A DNA stretch of 64,000 bases from Pasteurellaceae bacterium Orientalotternb1 (GTDB lineage: Bacteria > Pseudomonadota > Gammaproteobacteria > Enterobacterales > Pasteurellaceae), in the NCBI GenBank assembly GCA_011455275.1, contig CP015028.1, positions 904,911-968,910 of the forward strand, in the 5' to 3' direction. Under the pieces are notes generated by a model. It did not search any database. It was not told where the DNA came from and saw nothing but the letters and a program-made list of their open reading frames with translations. Made by a program: the position numbers and the translations under genes. This document shows, one piece after another, positions 9,452-21,626 of the stretch; positions within the stretch are counted from its first letter, which is position 1; each line of letters begins with the position of its first letter.

Positions 9452-10270
9452 ATGAACCACTATGCTGTTTGGGGCAACCCGATTGTTCAAAGTAAATCCC
9501 CACGCATTCATCAGCTGTTCGCAGAACAAACAAAGAAAACCTTACAATATCAAGCAATGTTAGGCGATAATGAAAAGTTCGAACAGCAATTACTAGACTT
9601 TTTTGCTCAAGGGGCTAGCGGGGCGAATATTACCTCTCCATTCAAAGAGAGAGCTTTTGCCTTAGCGGATTTGCACAGTGAAAGTTGCCTACAAGCTAAG
9701 GCTTGCAACACCTTAAAACGTTTAGTTGATGGGCGTTTGTATGCCGATAATACGGACGGTTTAGGCTTAGTAGCGGATTTGAAACGGTTGGAGTGGCTAA
9801 AACCACAACAAAAGGTGCTGATTCTAGGGGCGGGGGGGGCAACGAAGGGCGTTCTGTATCCTTTATTGCAGGCCGAACAACAGATCACCTTGTATAACCG
9901 CACGGTTGAGAAAGCGGTCAGTTTAGCGGAGAAATTTGCAAAATTTGGTAAGATTCAGACCGCTTGTTTGCACGAAATTGCCGCACAAACTTATGATTTA
10001 ATCATCAATGCCACTTCGCTAGGGTTGCAAGGCAAATATGTCGAATTGCCGCCTGCTATTTTTGCCACTGCAAAGGTGTACGATATGCAATATGCGGTGG
10101 ATATGCAGACGCCATTTTTAAACTACGCTCGTTCACAAGGGGCAATGGCGTGTCAAGATGGTTTGGGAATGTTAGTCGGACAAGCCAGTTATGCCTTTGA
10201 GTTGTGGGAAGGGGTATTACCACAGATTGAACCTGTTTTGGCCATTTTGCAGGCGGAAATGAAAAAATAG
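9452..10270 (+). CDS. aroE: Shikimate dehydrogenase AroE
   Basis: NADPH-dependent reduction of 3-dehydroshikimate to shikimate in aromatic amino acid synthesis. The 272-residue protein has the shikimate-binding elements GNPIVQSKSP and NITSPFKERA (catalytic lysine), NTDGLG, and the nucleotide-binding loop GAGGATKG. The GAGGATKG codons contain a run of eight G (9832-9839), a potential slippage site that is in frame here. It ends the yrdD-tsaC-aroE run. Confidence 0.97.
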   Translation: MNHYAVWGNPIVQSKSPRIHQLFAEQTKKTLQYQAMLGDNEKFEQQLLDFFAQGASGANITSPFKERAFALADLHSESCLQAKACNTLKRLVDGRLYADNTDGLGLVADLKRLEWLKPQQKVLILGAGGATKGVLYPLLQAEQQITLYNRTVEKAVSLAEKFAKFGKIQTACLHEIAAQTYDLIINATSLGLQGKYVELPPAIFATAKVYDMQYAVDMQTPFLNYARSQGAMACQDGLGMLVGQASYAFELWEGVLPQIEPVLAILQAEMKK

Positions 10271-10454
10271 GCACTTTAGTGCATTTTGCCCTTATAAAAT
10301 CAACAAGTTCCGTAAAAGAGTGTTGGTTTTTATGGCAATTTGCCGAAACTCTATTCAAATAAGCAGAAAATAGGAATTTTTAGAAAAAAGTATTTGACGA
10401 GCTAAAGTGAAATCAGCATAATACGCCCCGCAAAGCCGATATGGTTACGCAAAT

Positions 10455-10531
10455 GGCTACATAGCTCAGCTGGTTAGAGCACAACACTCATAATGTTGGG
10501 GTCGCAAGTTCGAATCTCGCTGTAGCCACCA
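10455..10531 (+). tRNA. tRNA-Met (CAT), elongator
   Basis: Complete 77-base cloverleaf with acceptor GGCTACA pairing with TGTAGCC, anticodon CAT in loop CTCATAA, T-arm GTTCGAATC and encoded CCA. It closely resembles the E. coli elongator tRNA-Met; the initiator would show a C-A mismatch at the acceptor end and GGG/CCC anticodon pairs. First of a four-gene tRNA cluster. Confidence 0.95.
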
Positions 10532-10533
10532 TT

Positions 10534-10618
10534 GCGGGACTGGCGAAATTGGTAGACGCACCAGATTTAGGTTCTGGCGCCGAGAGGTGTGTGGGTTCAA
10601 GTCCCTCGTCCCGCACCA
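10534..10618 (+). tRNA. tRNA-Leu (TAG)
   Basis: 85-base class II tRNA. Acceptor GCGGGAC pairs with GTCCCGC; anticodon stem CCAGA/TCTGG encloses loop TTTAGGT (anticodon TAG); a long variable arm and encoded CCA are present. It starts two bases after tRNA-Met. Confidence 0.95.
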
Positions 10619-10642
10619 TTATGGCTTAGCAAATAAAACGAC

Positions 10643-10717
10643 TGGAGTATCGCCAAGCGGTAAGGCACTGGGTTTTGATCCCAGCATTCCTAGGTTCGAA
10701 TCCTAGTACTCCAGCCA
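10643..10717 (+). tRNA. tRNA-Gln (TTG), copy 1
   Basis: 75-base tRNA: acceptor TGGAGTA pairs with TACTCCA; anticodon stem CTGGG/CCCAG with loop TTTTGAT gives TTG; CCA is encoded. The D-arm contains CAAGCGGTAAG, which overlaps the USS core by chance of sequence. Identical to the next tRNA. Confidence 0.95.
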
Positions 10718-10764
10718 TCTTATTTTCAAATCTCAATAACTAACCTCGTGTTAGTTTTTTCTTT

Positions 10765-10839
10765 TGGAGTATCGCCAAGCGGTAAGGCACTGGGTTTTGA
10801 TCCCAGCATTCCTAGGTTCGAATCCTAGTACTCCAGCCA
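10765..10839 (+). tRNA. tRNA-Gln (TTG), copy 2
   Basis: Identical in all 75 bases to the copy at 10643-10717, separated by a 47-base AT-rich spacer. Tandem tRNA-Gln duplication is likely a gene-dosage feature; flanks differ, so only the tRNA itself is duplicated. Confidence 0.95.
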
Positions 10840-10949
10840 TTCTCTTTTAATTTTGATCTTGCTTAGATTTCCCTTTAATTCCTTGATTTTTCCTTTTGAT
10901 TTTAGCCAAAATTCTTTAAAATTGTTGCTCAATTTGACTGGAGAATTTT

Positions 10950-11195
10950 ATGCTTAATCCGAAAAATCTAGAATCCCTCGCACAACAACTTCACAATGCA
11001 CTTCCACAAAGCCTGAAAAATGTCGGCAATGATCTCGAAGAAAAATTTAAACAAATCTTGCAGGCTCAACTGGCGAAATTAGATGTAGTAACACGTGAGG
11101 AATTTGATGTGCAATCGCAAGTGTTATTGCGTACCCGTGAAAAATTGAACGAACTTGAAAAGCGTTTAGATGAATTAGCTACGCAAGCGGACTAA
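10950..11195 (+). CDS. ubiK: Ubiquinone biosynthesis accessory factor UbiK
   Basis: 81-residue BMFP-domain protein (YqiC family) that associates with membranes and assists aerobic ubiquinone synthesis as a partner of UbiJ. It shows the typical layout: an N-terminal amphipathic segment (NLESLAQQLHNALPQ) and a C-terminal coiled coil from about residue 45 (EEFDVQSQVLLRTREKLNELEKRL, key heptads only). ACTGGAG precedes the ATG. It lies alone between the tRNA cluster and pgi. Confidence 0.88.
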   Translation: MLNPKNLESLAQQLHNALPQSLKNVGNDLEEKFKQILQAQLAKLDVVTREEFDVQSQVLLRTREKLNELEKRLDELATQAD

Positions 11196-11245
11196 TTTGC
11201 AAAATTTTTAGCGAAACTAACCGCTTGTTCCCCTATTTATTTTAA

Positions 11246-12904
<1,659 letters not shown>

Positions 12905-12949
12905 GTTAATTGATATAAAAAACGCTGCTTTTTTATGTCTTTTGTCGAT

Positions 12950-13007
12950 ACAAGCGGTGAGATCCCGATGATTTTTTGCAAAATTTTGATCGGATCTAAC
13001 CGCTTGT
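12950..13007. repeat. USS inverted pair between pgi and the amidase gene
   Basis: ACAAGCGGT at the left end and ACCGCTTGT at the right end enclose GAGATCC...GGATCT and the central TTTTGCAAAATTTT. The two convergent genes end on either side, so the pair can fold into a bidirectional terminator-like hairpin. Confidence 0.8.
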
Positions 13008-13009
13008 TG

Positions 13010-14152
13010 CTACTTCAGCTTCAACTTCTTACCCACAAAAATTTTATTATCCTTAATGTTGTTCAGCTGACTTAGCTTTTCAGGCGTTGTTTTGTACATT
13101 CTTGCAATGGAATAAAGTGTTTCATCCTTTCCAACAATATGGTGTGTAGCGTTAGGGTTGATCGTTTTACTGTTCTCTTTTTTCGATTCTTCTTTTGCTG
13201 CTTGCCCTTTTTTTACGTTCTCTTTAGCTTCAGCTTTTTTATCGGAAGATTTTGCCGATTTTTCAGTGGTTTTATTTTTTGCGTCTGCTTTTTTGTTGTC
13301 CGACTGAGCATTCGATTTTTTATTGGTTTTTTCCGCTTTTTTCGCAGGTTTATCTTCTTTTTCTTCTTTAAGCCCCGTTTTCGGCGTAATGTAGCCTGCA
13401 TAGCGGCTACGATATTCGCTTAACCCGTTGTAAATCGCCCGAGCAACTTGGCGGCGATAGGTGATACTCGCCAATTTTTGCTCTTCCGTGGCATTAGATA
13501 AAAAACCAGTTTCAACTAAAATAGACGGAATATCTGGCGAACGTAACACACTCAAACTGGCGTGCTGTGGTGAACTTTTGGCAAGTGGTGTGATTCCGCT
13601 CATCTTTTTCAACACGGTTTTGCCCAGCTCATAACCCGAACGTTGTGAATGCGAGAACTGCAAATCCAACACGGTTTGGCTCAAATAACGTTCGTTTGCG
13701 TTTGATAACACCGAACCTGCACCACCCAGTAATTCGGACTGTTTTTCGTGATCTTCTAGCCATTTGCCGAGTTCATCGTTCGCACGACGATTGGAGAGCA
13801 CCCAAACCGATGCACCTTTGAGATCTTTCGAACTTGGTGAGGAGTCAGCATGAATTGAGACTAAGTAGTTCGCTTTATTTTTACGGGCGATTTCAGTGCG
13901 GTTTGGCAGTTGGATAAAATAGTCGCCCTTGCGAGTCATTACCGCTTTAAAGTTGGGATCTTTGTCTAACAAGGCTTTTAGCTCTTTGGCAATAGATAAC
14001 GTGACATCTTTTTCTTTGATACCGAGATTCTTACCAATAGCACCAGGGTCTTTGCCACCATGTCCAGCATCGATGGCGATAATGGTCTTGGCTTGAAGGG
14101 CGGTGCTAAAAAGGCATAAAAAAGTAAAATAGCTTAAAAATTTCTTCATCAT
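13010..14152 (-). CDS. N-acetylmuramoyl-L-alanine amidase with LysM domain (AmiB-like)
   Basis: Periplasmic zinc amidase that cleaves septal peptidoglycan stem peptides. A signal peptide ([17 protein letters not shown]) is followed by the Amidase_3 domain: [10 protein letters not shown] and SIHADSS carry zinc ligands, and VETGFLSN the catalytic glutamate. A roughly 100-residue Lys/Glu/Ala-rich linker leads to one C-terminal LysM ([19 protein letters not shown]). The open frame can begin at a TTG at 14164, but ATGATG at 14152-14147 fits the signal peptide and the GAGAG site better. It follows tsaE, a common neighbour of amiB. Confidence 0.92.
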   Translation of the reverse strand: MMKKFLSYFTFLCLFSTALQAKTIIAIDAGHGGKDPGAIGKNLGIKEKDVTLSIAKELKALLDKDPNFKAVMTRKGDYFIQLPNRTEIARKNKANYLVSIHADSSPSSKDLKGASVWVLSNRRANDELGKWLEDHEKQSELLGGAGSVLSNANERYLSQTVLDLQFSHSQRSGYELGKTVLKKMSGITPLAKSSPQHASLSVLRSPDIPSILVETGFLSNATEEQKLASITYRRQVARAIYNGLSEYRSRYAGYITPKTGLKEEKEDKPAKKAEKTNKKSNAQSDNKKADAKNKTTEKSAKSSDKKAEAKENVKKGQAAKEESKKENSKTINPNATHHIVGKDETLYSIARMYKTTPEKLSQLNNIKDNKIFVGKKLKLK

Positions 14153-14168
14153 TCTCTCTGACAAGCGG

Positions 14169-14642
14169 TTAGATCATTAAAAAGTTTTGCAATTTTTCAT
14201 TTTGTGGCAATAGGCGAATGTGTCTGCCTAGCTCGGCGTAATCGAGCTGAATCACCAAATCCGCAGATGGAATCATTCCGTTGCCACGGCTCGCCCATTC
14301 TAATAAACAGAGCGTTTGTGGGCGGAAGTAATCTCGAATGCCCATAAATTCGAGTTCTTCAGGATCGGCAAGGCGATAGAGATCAAAATGGTAGATCGCA
14401 TAAGGCGGCAGCGAATATTCTTCCACCAAGGTATAGGTCGGGCTTTTTACATTGCCTTGATGCCCAAAGGCGCGTACGATACTGCGGGTAAGTGTGGTTT
14501 TGCCTGCCCCAAGCTCACCGTTGAGATAAATCGTCAAGGCGTGGTTTGGATCCGACGCTAAATAGTGTTTTAGTTGTGCGGCAAGTTGGTTGCCAAAAGC
14601 AAGCAGGGCATTTTCGTCTGCCGCATAAATTTCGGTTGTCAT
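14169..14642 (-). CDS. tsaE: tRNA threonylcarbamoyl transferase ATPase TsaE
   Basis: P-loop ATPase that drives turnover of the TsaBD complex in t6A tRNA modification. The 157-residue protein has Walker [13 protein letters not shown], the segment [12 protein letters not shown] and [13 protein letters not shown], all typical of YjeE/TsaE. It ends 16 bases before the amidase start, in a gap that is a USS copy, and begins 5 bases after orn. Confidence 0.95.
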   Translation of the reverse strand: MTTEIYAADENALLAFGNQLAAQLKHYLASDPNHALTIYLNGELGAGKTTLTRSIVRAFGHQGNVKSPTYTLVEEYSLPPYAIYHFDLYRLADPEELEFMGIRDYFRPQTLCLLEWASRGNGMIPSADLVIQLDYAELGRHIRLLPQNEKLQNFLMI

Positions 14643-14647
14643 TTCTG

Positions 14648-15196
14648 TTAGTCTAAATTGATAAAATGGCGACGGTAAAATTTCAGTTCTTCGATGGATT
14701 CTTTAATATCGTCCAAAGCTAAGTGGCTGTTTTTCTTAGAAAATTGCTTGAGTATCTCTGGTTTCCAACGGCTCGCCAGTTCTTTGAGTGTGCTGACATC
14801 CAAATGGCGATAGTGGAAATAATCCGCTAGATCAGGCATATATTTGTATAAAAAACGTTTGTCTTGCGGCACGCTGTTACCACAAATTGGCGAAGCTCCT
14901 TTCGGCACCCATTGTTTAAGAAAATCAAGGGTTTGTAATTCTGCCGCTCGTTCGGTGAGCTTGCTCTGTTTCACCCGTTCCATTAAACCATTTTCGGTAT
15001 GGGTTTTGACGCACCAGTCGCTCATTTTATTCAGCAACTCATCGGATTGATGTACCGCAAGCACGGGACCTTCTGCCAAAATATTGAGATCTTTATCGGT
15101 GACGATGGTCGCAATTTCAATAATGCGTTCTTTTTCAGGATCAAGCCCCGTCATTTCCAGATCAATCCAAATTAAATTCTGCTTATCTTGTTTCAT
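14648..15196 (-). CDS. orn: Oligoribonuclease Orn
   Basis: 3'-5' exoribonuclease of the DEDDh family that degrades two- to five-base RNAs, including the linear product of cyclic-di-GMP breakdown. The 182-residue protein shows exonuclease I motif [10 protein letters not shown] (D12, E14) and the DDIKESI motif III region with [15 protein letters not shown] carries the catalytic histidine. Its start overlaps the coaD stop by four bases. Confidence 0.97.
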   Translation of the reverse strand: MKQDKQNLIWIDLEMTGLDPEKERIIEIATIVTDKDLNILAEGPVLAVHQSDELLNKMSDWCVKTHTENGLMERVKQSKLTERAAELQTLDFLKQWVPKGASPICGNSVPQDKRFLYKYMPDLADYFHYRHLDVSTLKELASRWKPEILKQFSKKNSHLALDDIKESIEELKFYRRHFINLD

Positions 15197-15669
15197 TTCA
15201 AATCCTTAAGTGCTTGATAGACCACTGCAGGCACAAATTGTTCCAAATCGCCTTGGTGGTGATAAATTTCACGCACCATAGTAGATGAGAGATAACGCCA
15301 TTCAACAGAAGGCGGGAAAAAAATCGTTTCCAGCGAACGGGCAAGTTTATCATTCAGCTGAGCTAGTTGGATTTCGTAATCAATGTCGTCCGCTCCCCGC
15401 ACGCCACGAATTAATGCCACGGCATTGTGCTGTTGGGCGAAATTGGCCAGTAATCCGCTGAAACCGACCGCTTTTACATTAGCAAACCCTGCACAGCTTT
15501 GCTCGACGAGCTCAATCCGTTGTTCAAGGCTAAAAAGTGGCTGCTTACTGGGGTTTTTGGCTACAGCAACAATGATATGTTCAAAGAGTGTTGATGCACG
15601 TTGAATAATGTCTAAATGCCCATTAGTGATGGGGTCAAAAGTGCCTGCGTAAATAACAGTTTGGTGCAT
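15193..15669 (-). CDS. coaD: Phosphopantetheine adenylyltransferase CoaD
   Basis: Transfers AMP from ATP to 4'-phosphopantetheine, the penultimate step of coenzyme A synthesis. The 158-residue protein has the nucleotidyltransferase motif [22 protein letters not shown] and the second motif LSSTMVRE. The start is one base after the waaA stop, and the 3' end overlaps orn, so waaA-coaD-orn form one message. Confidence 0.97.
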   Translation of the reverse strand: MHQTVIYAGTFDPITNGHLDIIQRASTLFEHIIVAVAKNPSKQPLFSLEQRIELVEQSCAGFANVKAVGFSGLLANFAQQHNAVALIRGVRGADDIDYEIQLAQLNDKLARSLETIFFPPSVEWRYLSSTMVREIYHHQGDLEQFVPAVVYQALKDLK

Positions 15670-15670
15670 T

Positions 15671-16945
15671 TTATAAATATCTCGCTAGTAATTCCAAGGT
15701 ACGAGCTAAGGCTCCTTGGTTTTCTTTTAATACATCAAAGCCCGCTTGGCTGATTTTTTGGCTAAGTTCAGGCCGTTCAAGAAAGTAGTTTACGGCTTCG
15801 GCAACTGCATTTTTATCTGATTGAATTTCAATCACTCCATTCATTTCTCTTAGCTTTGAAAAAACTTCAGGAAAGTTGAACGTGTGGATCCCTGAAATAA
15901 CAGGCAACTCAAAAGCAATCGGCTCTAATGGATTGTGTCCGCCATGTTTGACCAAACTGCCACCTACAAAAGCGATTTGTGCCAAGCCGTAGAGTAGCAT
16001 CATTTCGCCCATCGTATCGCCAAACAGTACTTGCGTGTTTTGCAAAACTTTCGCCGAATCTGACCGCTTGCAGTAAGGAATTTTCTGCTTTTTCAGTAAC
16101 TCTTCTACGCTTTTGAAGCGTTCTGGATGCCGTGGTACAAGGATCAATAACAAATTCGGATAGCGTTCCAAGAGTTGCTGGTGAGCTTCTAAAATCAGCT
16201 TTTCTTCGCCTTCGTGGGTGCTGCCCGCAATCCACACAGGACGCTCGGCAATTCCCAGTTGTTCACGGGTTTCACTTACTTTTTGACGAAGTTCGGAGGT
16301 GATTTCCAAATCAAATTTGAGATTGCCCGTGTTGATTAGTTTTTGAGGGTCAAAGCCAAGGGCGATGTAGCGTTCAGCACTGACCGCATCTTGAGCCAAA
16401 ATCAGATCCACTTCTTGCCACATCTCTTTGAGTTGCGATTTGATCCAGCCGTAACGCTTTGCCGAGCGTGGCGAAAGGCGGGCATTGGCGATTACAAAAG
16501 GGATTTGACGTTGATCGATTTGGTGAATTAAATTTGGCCAAAGTTCCGTTTCAATCACCACAACTAATTTAGGCTGAACAAAAGCTAAAAAGCGTTTCAC
16601 CGCATCTGGTAAATCGTAAGGCAAATAAAGATGCGAAACCGTTTCGCCAAACGCTGCTTTCACCTGAGCTGAACCTGTTGGTGTAACGGTGGTTACAGTC
16701 ATTGGTAACTTAGGAAAACGCTGCTGCAATGCTTTGATTAATGGCGTTGCGGCAATGACTTCACCAACAGATGCAGCATGAACAACAATGCCCTTTGGCT
16801 GTGGCGGTTTCATTCGATCATAACAACCATAACGTTCAGCTAAGCGTTTGCGGTATTCAGGTTGCTGACGTCCCCGTTGCCACATCAGCAGCAAAATCAA
16901 GGGCTGGATTAAATAGGTTAGCAACGTATAGATTTTGCGTAGCAT
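15671..16945 (-). CDS. waaA: 3-deoxy-D-manno-octulosonic acid (Kdo) transferase WaaA
   Basis: Transfers Kdo from CMP-Kdo to lipid A precursor at the inner face of the inner membrane. An N-terminal membrane anchor ([19 protein letters not shown]) precedes a GT-B fold; [16 protein letters not shown] and the donor-site segment GHNPLEP are characteristic. 424 residues is normal. Pasteurellaceae WaaA is often monofunctional with a separate Kdo kinase, but this was not testable here. waaA-coaD pairing is widespread. Confidence 0.96.
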   Translation of the reverse strand: MLRKIYTLLTYLIQPLILLLMWQRGRQQPEYRKRLAERYGCYDRMKPPQPKGIVVHAASVGEVIAATPLIKALQQRFPKLPMTVTTVTPTGSAQVKAAFGETVSHLYLPYDLPDAVKRFLAFVQPKLVVVIETELWPNLIHQIDQRQIPFVIANARLSPRSAKRYGWIKSQLKEMWQEVDLILAQDAVSAERYIALGFDPQKLINTGNLKFDLEITSELRQKVSETREQLGIAERPVWIAGSTHEGEEKLILEAHQQLLERYPNLLLILVPRHPERFKSVEELLKKQKIPYCKRSDSAKVLQNTQVLFGDTMGEMMLLYGLAQIAFVGGSLVKHGGHNPLEPIAFELPVISGIHTFNFPEVFSKLREMNGVIEIQSDKNAVAEAVNYFLERPELSQKISQAGFDVLKENQGALARTLELLARYL

Positions 16946-16957
16946 TTTTGATTTTCT

Positions 16958-19900
16958 CTATTCAAACTCTAACTCCACCGCATTTTCGCCAAGCAGGGCT
17001 TTTAAGGCGGTGAGCATTTCTTCTTTTGGGGAAACTCGCCATTCTACACTGCCTTTGAGTAAGGCTCGTCCTTCGGGGCTTTGGTAGTAGAAATGCAGTG
17101 GTAAAATGCCGTCTTTGTGCGGTTCAATAATCCCTTTTAATTGCTTGATAAAAGCAGGGCTTAGCTGCTCTTGGTGAATCGCAAGGGCGAGGCTTTTAGC
17201 GAAACGTTCACGGGCGTCATCGAGTGAAATCACTTCCCGAGCCGACATTTTCAAGCCGCCGCTGAAATCATCGAACTGAATCGAACCGCTGGCGATAATG
17301 ATATTGTCTTTCTGGATCAAATGCCCGAAATTTTCCAAAGCTTCGGAAAACAGGGTAATATCCAACTTGCCTGAGCGGTCTTCAATGGTAGCAATGCCGA
17401 TGCGGTTGCCTTTCTTTGTAACCGCAATGCGTGAAGCCATCACTAAGCCCGCCACCGTTGCCACTTGCCCACGATAAGTCGGTTGCAATTCATTCAAACG
17501 TGCAGGGGCGTAGTGAGACAGTTCTTTTAAGAATCGTCCAACTGGATGTCCGCTCAAATAGAGCCCTAAGGTATTTTTTTCGCCTTCGAGTACCGCTTGT
17601 TCAGTCCATTTTGGCGTGTTAGCGTAGGCATTTTGCACTTCCTCTACCGTTTCGGTTAGCACGCCGAACATATCGCTTTGCCCCAATGCTTCCATCTTGC
17701 TGTGCTGATCGGAGGCTTTGAGAGCATCTTCCAAATTCTTCATTAATGCAGCACGGTGTGGCCCGAGTTTGTCGAATGCCCCCGCCATAATTAAGCCTTC
17801 AAAGGTGCGGCGATTGACTTTACGCAGATCCACCCGCGCGGTGAGATCGAACAGATCTTTGAAAATACCGTCTTTGTTGCGGGCTTCCAAAATCGCATCA
17901 ATCGGGCCTTCCCCCACGCCTTTGATCGCCCCTAAACCGTACACAATTTCGCCTTTTTCGTTTACGCTGAAGCGGTGTTTACCACTGTTGATGTCTGGTG
18001 GTACAACGGTTAAGCCCATATTGATACATTCATCGTAGAAGCCGACGATTTTATCGGTATTATCCAATTCAGAGGTCATTACCGCGGCCATAAATTCCGC
18101 AGGGTAGTGGGCTTTGAGCCACAAGGTTTGGTAGGATACTAACGCATAGGCGGCAGAGTGGGATTTGTTAAAGCCGTAGCCTGCAAATTTTTCCACCAAG
18201 TCGAAGATTTTCATCGCCAACTCGCCATTAACACCTTTTTCTACCGCCCCTTTTTCGAAAATTGCTCGCTGGGCTGCCATTTCTTCTGGCTTTTTCTTAC
18301 CCATCGCACGCCGCAGTAAATCTGCACCGCCGAGAGTATAACCTGCTAGTACTTGTGCGATCTGCATTACCTGCTCTTGATAAACGATAATGCCATAGGT
18401 CGGCTCTAAAATCGGTTGCAGCCATTCGTGCTGATATTGAGCATCAGGGTAAGAAATCGGCTCTTTGCCGTGTTTACGGTCGATAAAGTTCTGCACCATT
18501 CCTGCTTCTAACGGACCAGGGCGGAACAGTGCTACCAACGCAATGATGTCTTCAAAGTTACTCGGTTGCAGGCGAGAAATCAGGTCTTTCATTCCCCGTG
18601 ATTCGAGCTGGAACACTGCTGTGGTTTTCGCTGCTTTCAGCAATTTGAATGCTTTTTCATCATCAAGGGGAATGCTCTCAATTCGCACTGGTTCTTTGCC
18701 TTCTTTGGTAAGACGTGCATTGATCATCTCCAATGCCCATTTGATGATGGTGAGCGTCCGCAAGCCCAAGAAATCGAACTTCACCAAGCCCGCATATTCC
18801 ACATCGTTTTTATCGAAATGGGTCACAGGGTGCAAGCCTTGCGAGTCGCAATAAAGCGGCGAAAAATCGGTGATCGCCGTTGGGGCAATCACCACACCAC
18901 CTGCGTGTTTACCAGCGTTACGGGTTACACCTTCGAGCTTGCGAGCCATATCGATCAAGGCTTCGACTTCTTCATCGCTGTCGTACAGCTCTTGCAATTT
19001 GGGTTCAACATTAAAGGCTTTTTCTAAGGTCATTCCAGGGTCGGGCGGAATGAGTTTGGAAATGCGATCGACAAAACTATACGGGTGCCCAAGCACTCGC
19101 CCTACGTCCCGAATCACTGCTTTCGCAGCCATCGTACCAAAGGTGATAATTTGCGATACTGCTTGGCGTCCGTAGGTTTCGGAGACGTGTTCGATCACTC
19201 GATCTCGTCCGTCCATACAGAAATCCACGTCAAAATCGGGCATCGACACCCGTTCTGGATTTAAGAAACGTTCGAAAAGCAAATCAAATTCAAGCGGGTC
19301 TAAATCGGTAATTTTTAACGCATAGGCAACCAGTGACCCCGCCCCTGAACCACGCCCTGGCCCCACAGGAATGTCGTTATCCTTCGACCACTGAATAAAT
19401 TCCATCACGATCAAGAAGTAACCAGGGAAGCCCATTTGGTTGATTACGTCCAGCTCGATTTGCAATCTTTCGTCATAAACTGACCGCTTGTTTGCTCGCT
19501 CTTCGGGATCGGGAAACAGAAATTCAAGCCGCTCTTCCAAACCTTCTCGGGATTTCTGCACCAAATAATCTTCGGTAGAAAGCTCGCCAGTGGGGAAATT
19601 CGGCAAAAAGTATTCACCCAAACGAATGGTGACATTACAACGTTGGGCAATTTTTATTGTATTTTCAATCGCTTGTGGTAGGTCGGCAAACAACGCACAC
19701 ATTTCTTCTTCGCTGCGGAAATATTGTTGTGGCGAGTATTTTTTCGGGCGTTTAGGGTCGTCTAAGGTGTAGCTGTCGTGGATCGCTACGCGAATTTCGT
19801 GGGCATCAAAATCGTCTTCTTTCAAGAACACCACATCATTCACCGCAACTACTGGAATTGCAAAATGTTGAGCGAATCTGACCGCTTGTTGAATATAGCG

Positions 19901-20434
19901 TTCTTCGTCCGCTCGTCCTGTGCGGCAGAGCGACAAGTAATAATGGTTTGGGAAATGGATTTGGTAGAACTCAAGCAGGCTTTCGGCTTCCGCTTGGTTC
20001 TCTTTTAACAACGCTTTGCCGACATCGCCATTGCGACCGCCAGACAGCACAATGATGCCCTCTGCCAGTTCCGCCAGCCACGCTTTTTCTACCACAGGAA
20101 ATTCAAAATAACCTTGTTGATAAGCCCTTGAAATTAAAAGGGTAATGTTGTGATAGCCAGTATTGTTTTTGGCGAGTAATGTCAGTTCGTAAAAATCTTC
20201 ACTTTCAGCTTCAGGGCGAACCATTACATCTACCCCAACGAGCGGTTTTACGCCAGACCCCAAGGCTTCGCCATAAAACCGCACTAATCCGCAAAAGTTG
20301 GTGAAATCGGTCAATGCCATTGCCACCATCTTGTTAGTAACGCAGGCTTTCACCAATGGCTTCACCTTGGCTAAGCCATCAATCATTGAGAAATCACTGT
20401 GAACTTTAAGATGTACAAAACGGGGTTGGGACAT
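16958..20434 (-). CDS. dnaE: DNA polymerase III alpha subunit DnaE
   Basis: Catalytic subunit of the replicative polymerase. 1158 residues with an N-terminal PHP domain ([17 protein letters not shown]), the polymerase active site PDFDVDFC, the fingers/palm segment [16 protein letters not shown] and [10 protein letters not shown], then the helix-hairpin-helix and OB-fold ([20 protein letters not shown]). It lies 12 bases upstream of waaA. Usually dnaE follows accA or rnhB; here it stands between lptG and waaA. Confidence 0.98.
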   Translation of the reverse strand: MSQPRFVHLKVHSDFSMIDGLAKVKPLVKACVTNKMVAMALTDFTNFCGLVRFYGEALGSGVKPLVGVDVMVRPEAESEDFYELTLLAKNNTGYHNITLLISRAYQQGYFEFPVVEKAWLAELAEGIIVLSGGRNGDVGKALLKENQAEAESLLEFYQIHFPNHYYLSLCRTGRADEERYIQQAVRFAQHFAIPVVAVNDVVFLKEDDFDAHEIRVAIHDSYTLDDPKRPKKYSPQQYFRSEEEMCALFADLPQAIENTIKIAQRCNVTIRLGEYFLPNFPTGELSTEDYLVQKSREGLEERLEFLFPDPEERANKRSVYDERLQIELDVINQMGFPGYFLIVMEFIQWSKDNDIPVGPGRGSGAGSLVAYALKITDLDPLEFDLLFERFLNPERVSMPDFDVDFCMDGRDRVIEHVSETYGRQAVSQIITFGTMAAKAVIRDVGRVLGHPYSFVDRISKLIPPDPGMTLEKAFNVEPKLQELYDSDEEVEALIDMARKLEGVTRNAGKHAGGVVIAPTAITDFSPLYCDSQGLHPVTHFDKNDVEYAGLVKFDFLGLRTLTIIKWALEMINARLTKEGKEPVRIESIPLDDEKAFKLLKAAKTTAVFQLESRGMKDLISRLQPSNFEDIIALVALFRPGPLEAGMVQNFIDRKHGKEPISYPDAQYQHEWLQPILEPTYGIIVYQEQVMQIAQVLAGYTLGGADLLRRAMGKKKPEEMAAQRAIFEKGAVEKGVNGELAMKIFDLVEKFAGYGFNKSHSAAYALVSYQTLWLKAHYPAEFMAAVMTSELDNTDKIVGFYDECINMGLTVVPPDINSGKHRFSVNEKGEIVYGLGAIKGVGEGPIDAILEARNKDGIFKDLFDLTARVDLRKVNRRTFEGLIMAGAFDKLGPHRAALMKNLEDALKASDQHSKMEALGQSDMFGVLTETVEEVQNAYANTPKWTEQAVLEGEKNTLGLYLSGHPVGRFLKELSHYAPARLNELQPTYRGQVATVAGLVMASRIAVTKKGNRIGIATIEDRSGKLDITLFSEALENFGHLIQKDNIIIASGSIQFDDFSGGLKMSAREVISLDDARERFAKSLALAIHQEQLSPAFIKQLKGIIEPHKDGILPLHFYYQSPEGRALLKGSVEWRVSPKEEMLTALKALLGENAVELEFE

Positions 20435-20455
20435 ATGTATATTTTATCTCTATGC

Positions 20456-20545
20456 GTAGGGCTGAACCTATGTGTCCGCCCGAAAACAAGCGGTTAAATT
20501 TATTTCAAATTTTACAAATAATTAAGCGGGAGGATACATCAGTCC
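20456..20545. repeat. Intergenic repeat cluster between dnaE and lptG
   Basis: The dnaE-lptG gap holds GTAGGGCTGAACCTATGTG followed by TCCGCCCG (20456-20482), a USS copy (20487 on), and then GGGAGGATACATCAGTCCGCCC. The 15-base core CTATGTGTCCGCCCG recurs exactly at 46684-46698. The partial inverted symmetry suggests a short hairpin-forming repeat family. Confidence 0.65.
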
Positions 20546-20558
20546 GCCCTGGCAAAAA

Positions 20559-21626
20559 TTAATCTCGTTTTTTACTTAACAACCACCAAACGATCATCAA
20601 GCAGAGCAAACTCGGGGTGAGGGCTCCGAGCGGAACAGGGAGCCACGAGGCGACGAGGCTGAGATTGCCGAACACGATATTGGCAACATAGAACACAAAG
20701 CCTGCCAAAATGCCGATAACAACTTTCGCACCCATTGTGCTGCTACGAAGTGGCCCGAAGATAAATGAAATCGCAAGTAGCATCATTACCGCCATCGAAA
20801 TCGGTTGGAAAATTTTCCGCCATAGCGTGATTTCAAATCGTTTCGGATCTTGCCCCGTTTCTTTTAAGAAGCCGACATAATCCGCTAACCCTGAAATGGA
20901 TAGGGATTCGGGTTTCAGCGACACAATCCCTAATTTGCTCGGTGTGATTGATGTTTGCCAAGGCTGATCGGCTTCTTTGGCTTGATGAACTTGGTTGTCG
21001 TTAATCGTTGATTTTTCCACTCGTTTTAACACCCAACCACTATCAGAGTAGCGTGCTTGATCGGCTTTTAAGATCGATTTTAACTGGCGGTTTTCAAATT
21101 CATACACCAGTACATTGTTTAAATGTCGTTCGTCTTGAATTTGGCGAATATAGATAAAATTATTGCCATCTTTTGCCCAAAATCCACCACTTGTAGCGAG
21201 CATTGAGCCGCCACTTTGGGCAACAGAACGCATATTACGGGCGAATTGTTCCGTTTGTGGCACGCCCCATTCGCCAATCAGCATGGTGAAAATCACCAAT
21301 GGAATAGCGGTTTTCATCACTGCTAAACCGATGCGAAAACGGGAAAAGCCTGACGATTGCATCACCACCAATTCGCTGCGGCTGGCTAATCCGCCCAAGC
21401 CCAATAATGAACCAAGCAGAGCGGCGATTGGGAAGAATGTTTCCACATCGCGTGGAATGGTTAAAAAGGTGTAGTAGGCGGCATGTAAACCATCGTAAGA
21501 ACCACGCCCAACGGCACGAAATTCTTCGACAAATTTAATAATCGCACCAAGTCCGACTAACATAAACAGCACCAACATAATGGATGCCAAAATCGTTTTA
21601 CCGATATAACGCTCTAATACATTCAT
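20559..21626 (-). CDS. lptG: LPS export ABC transporter permease LptG
   Basis: One of the two permeases of the LptB2FG complex that pulls lipopolysaccharide out of the inner membrane. 355 residues with six membrane segments: three in the N-terminal 130 residues, a periplasmic beta-jellyroll of about 150 residues, and three at the C-terminus (MAVMMLLAISFIFGPLRSS onward). The start overlaps the lptF stop by one base. Confidence 0.96.
   Translation of the reverse strand: MNVLERYIGKTILASIMLVLFMLVGLGAIIKFVEEFRAVGRGSYDGLHAAYYTFLTIPRDVETFFPIAALLGSLLGLGGLASRSELVVMQSSGFSRFRIGLAVMKTAIPLVIFTMLIGEWGVPQTEQFARNMRSVAQSGGSMLATSGGFWAKDGNNFIYIRQIQDERHLNNVLVYEFENRQLKSILKADQARYSDSGWVLKRVEKSTINDNQVHQAKEADQPWQTSITPSKLGIVSLKPESLSISGLADYVGFLKETGQDPKRFEITLWRKIFQPISMAVMMLLAISFIFGPLRSSTMGAKVVIGILAGFVFYVANIVFGNLSLVASWLPVPLGALTPSLLCLMIVWWLLSKKRD

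Noticed and set aside
9832-9839. G8 run in aroE as a phase-variation tract
   Set aside because: It encodes the conserved GAGGATKG loop in frame of a housekeeping enzyme; more likely a codon-level coincidence, though it shows that such runs are tolerated here.
10643-10839. Tandem tRNA-Gln as a possible integration site
   Set aside because: No integrase, no partial tRNA copy further away and no atypical DNA next to it; it is a simple tandem tRNA duplication.
13139-13423. Plus-strand open frame rich in Phe and Arg
   Set aside because: It is antisense to the Lys/Glu-rich linker of the amidase; its composition is the mirror of AAA/GAA codons.
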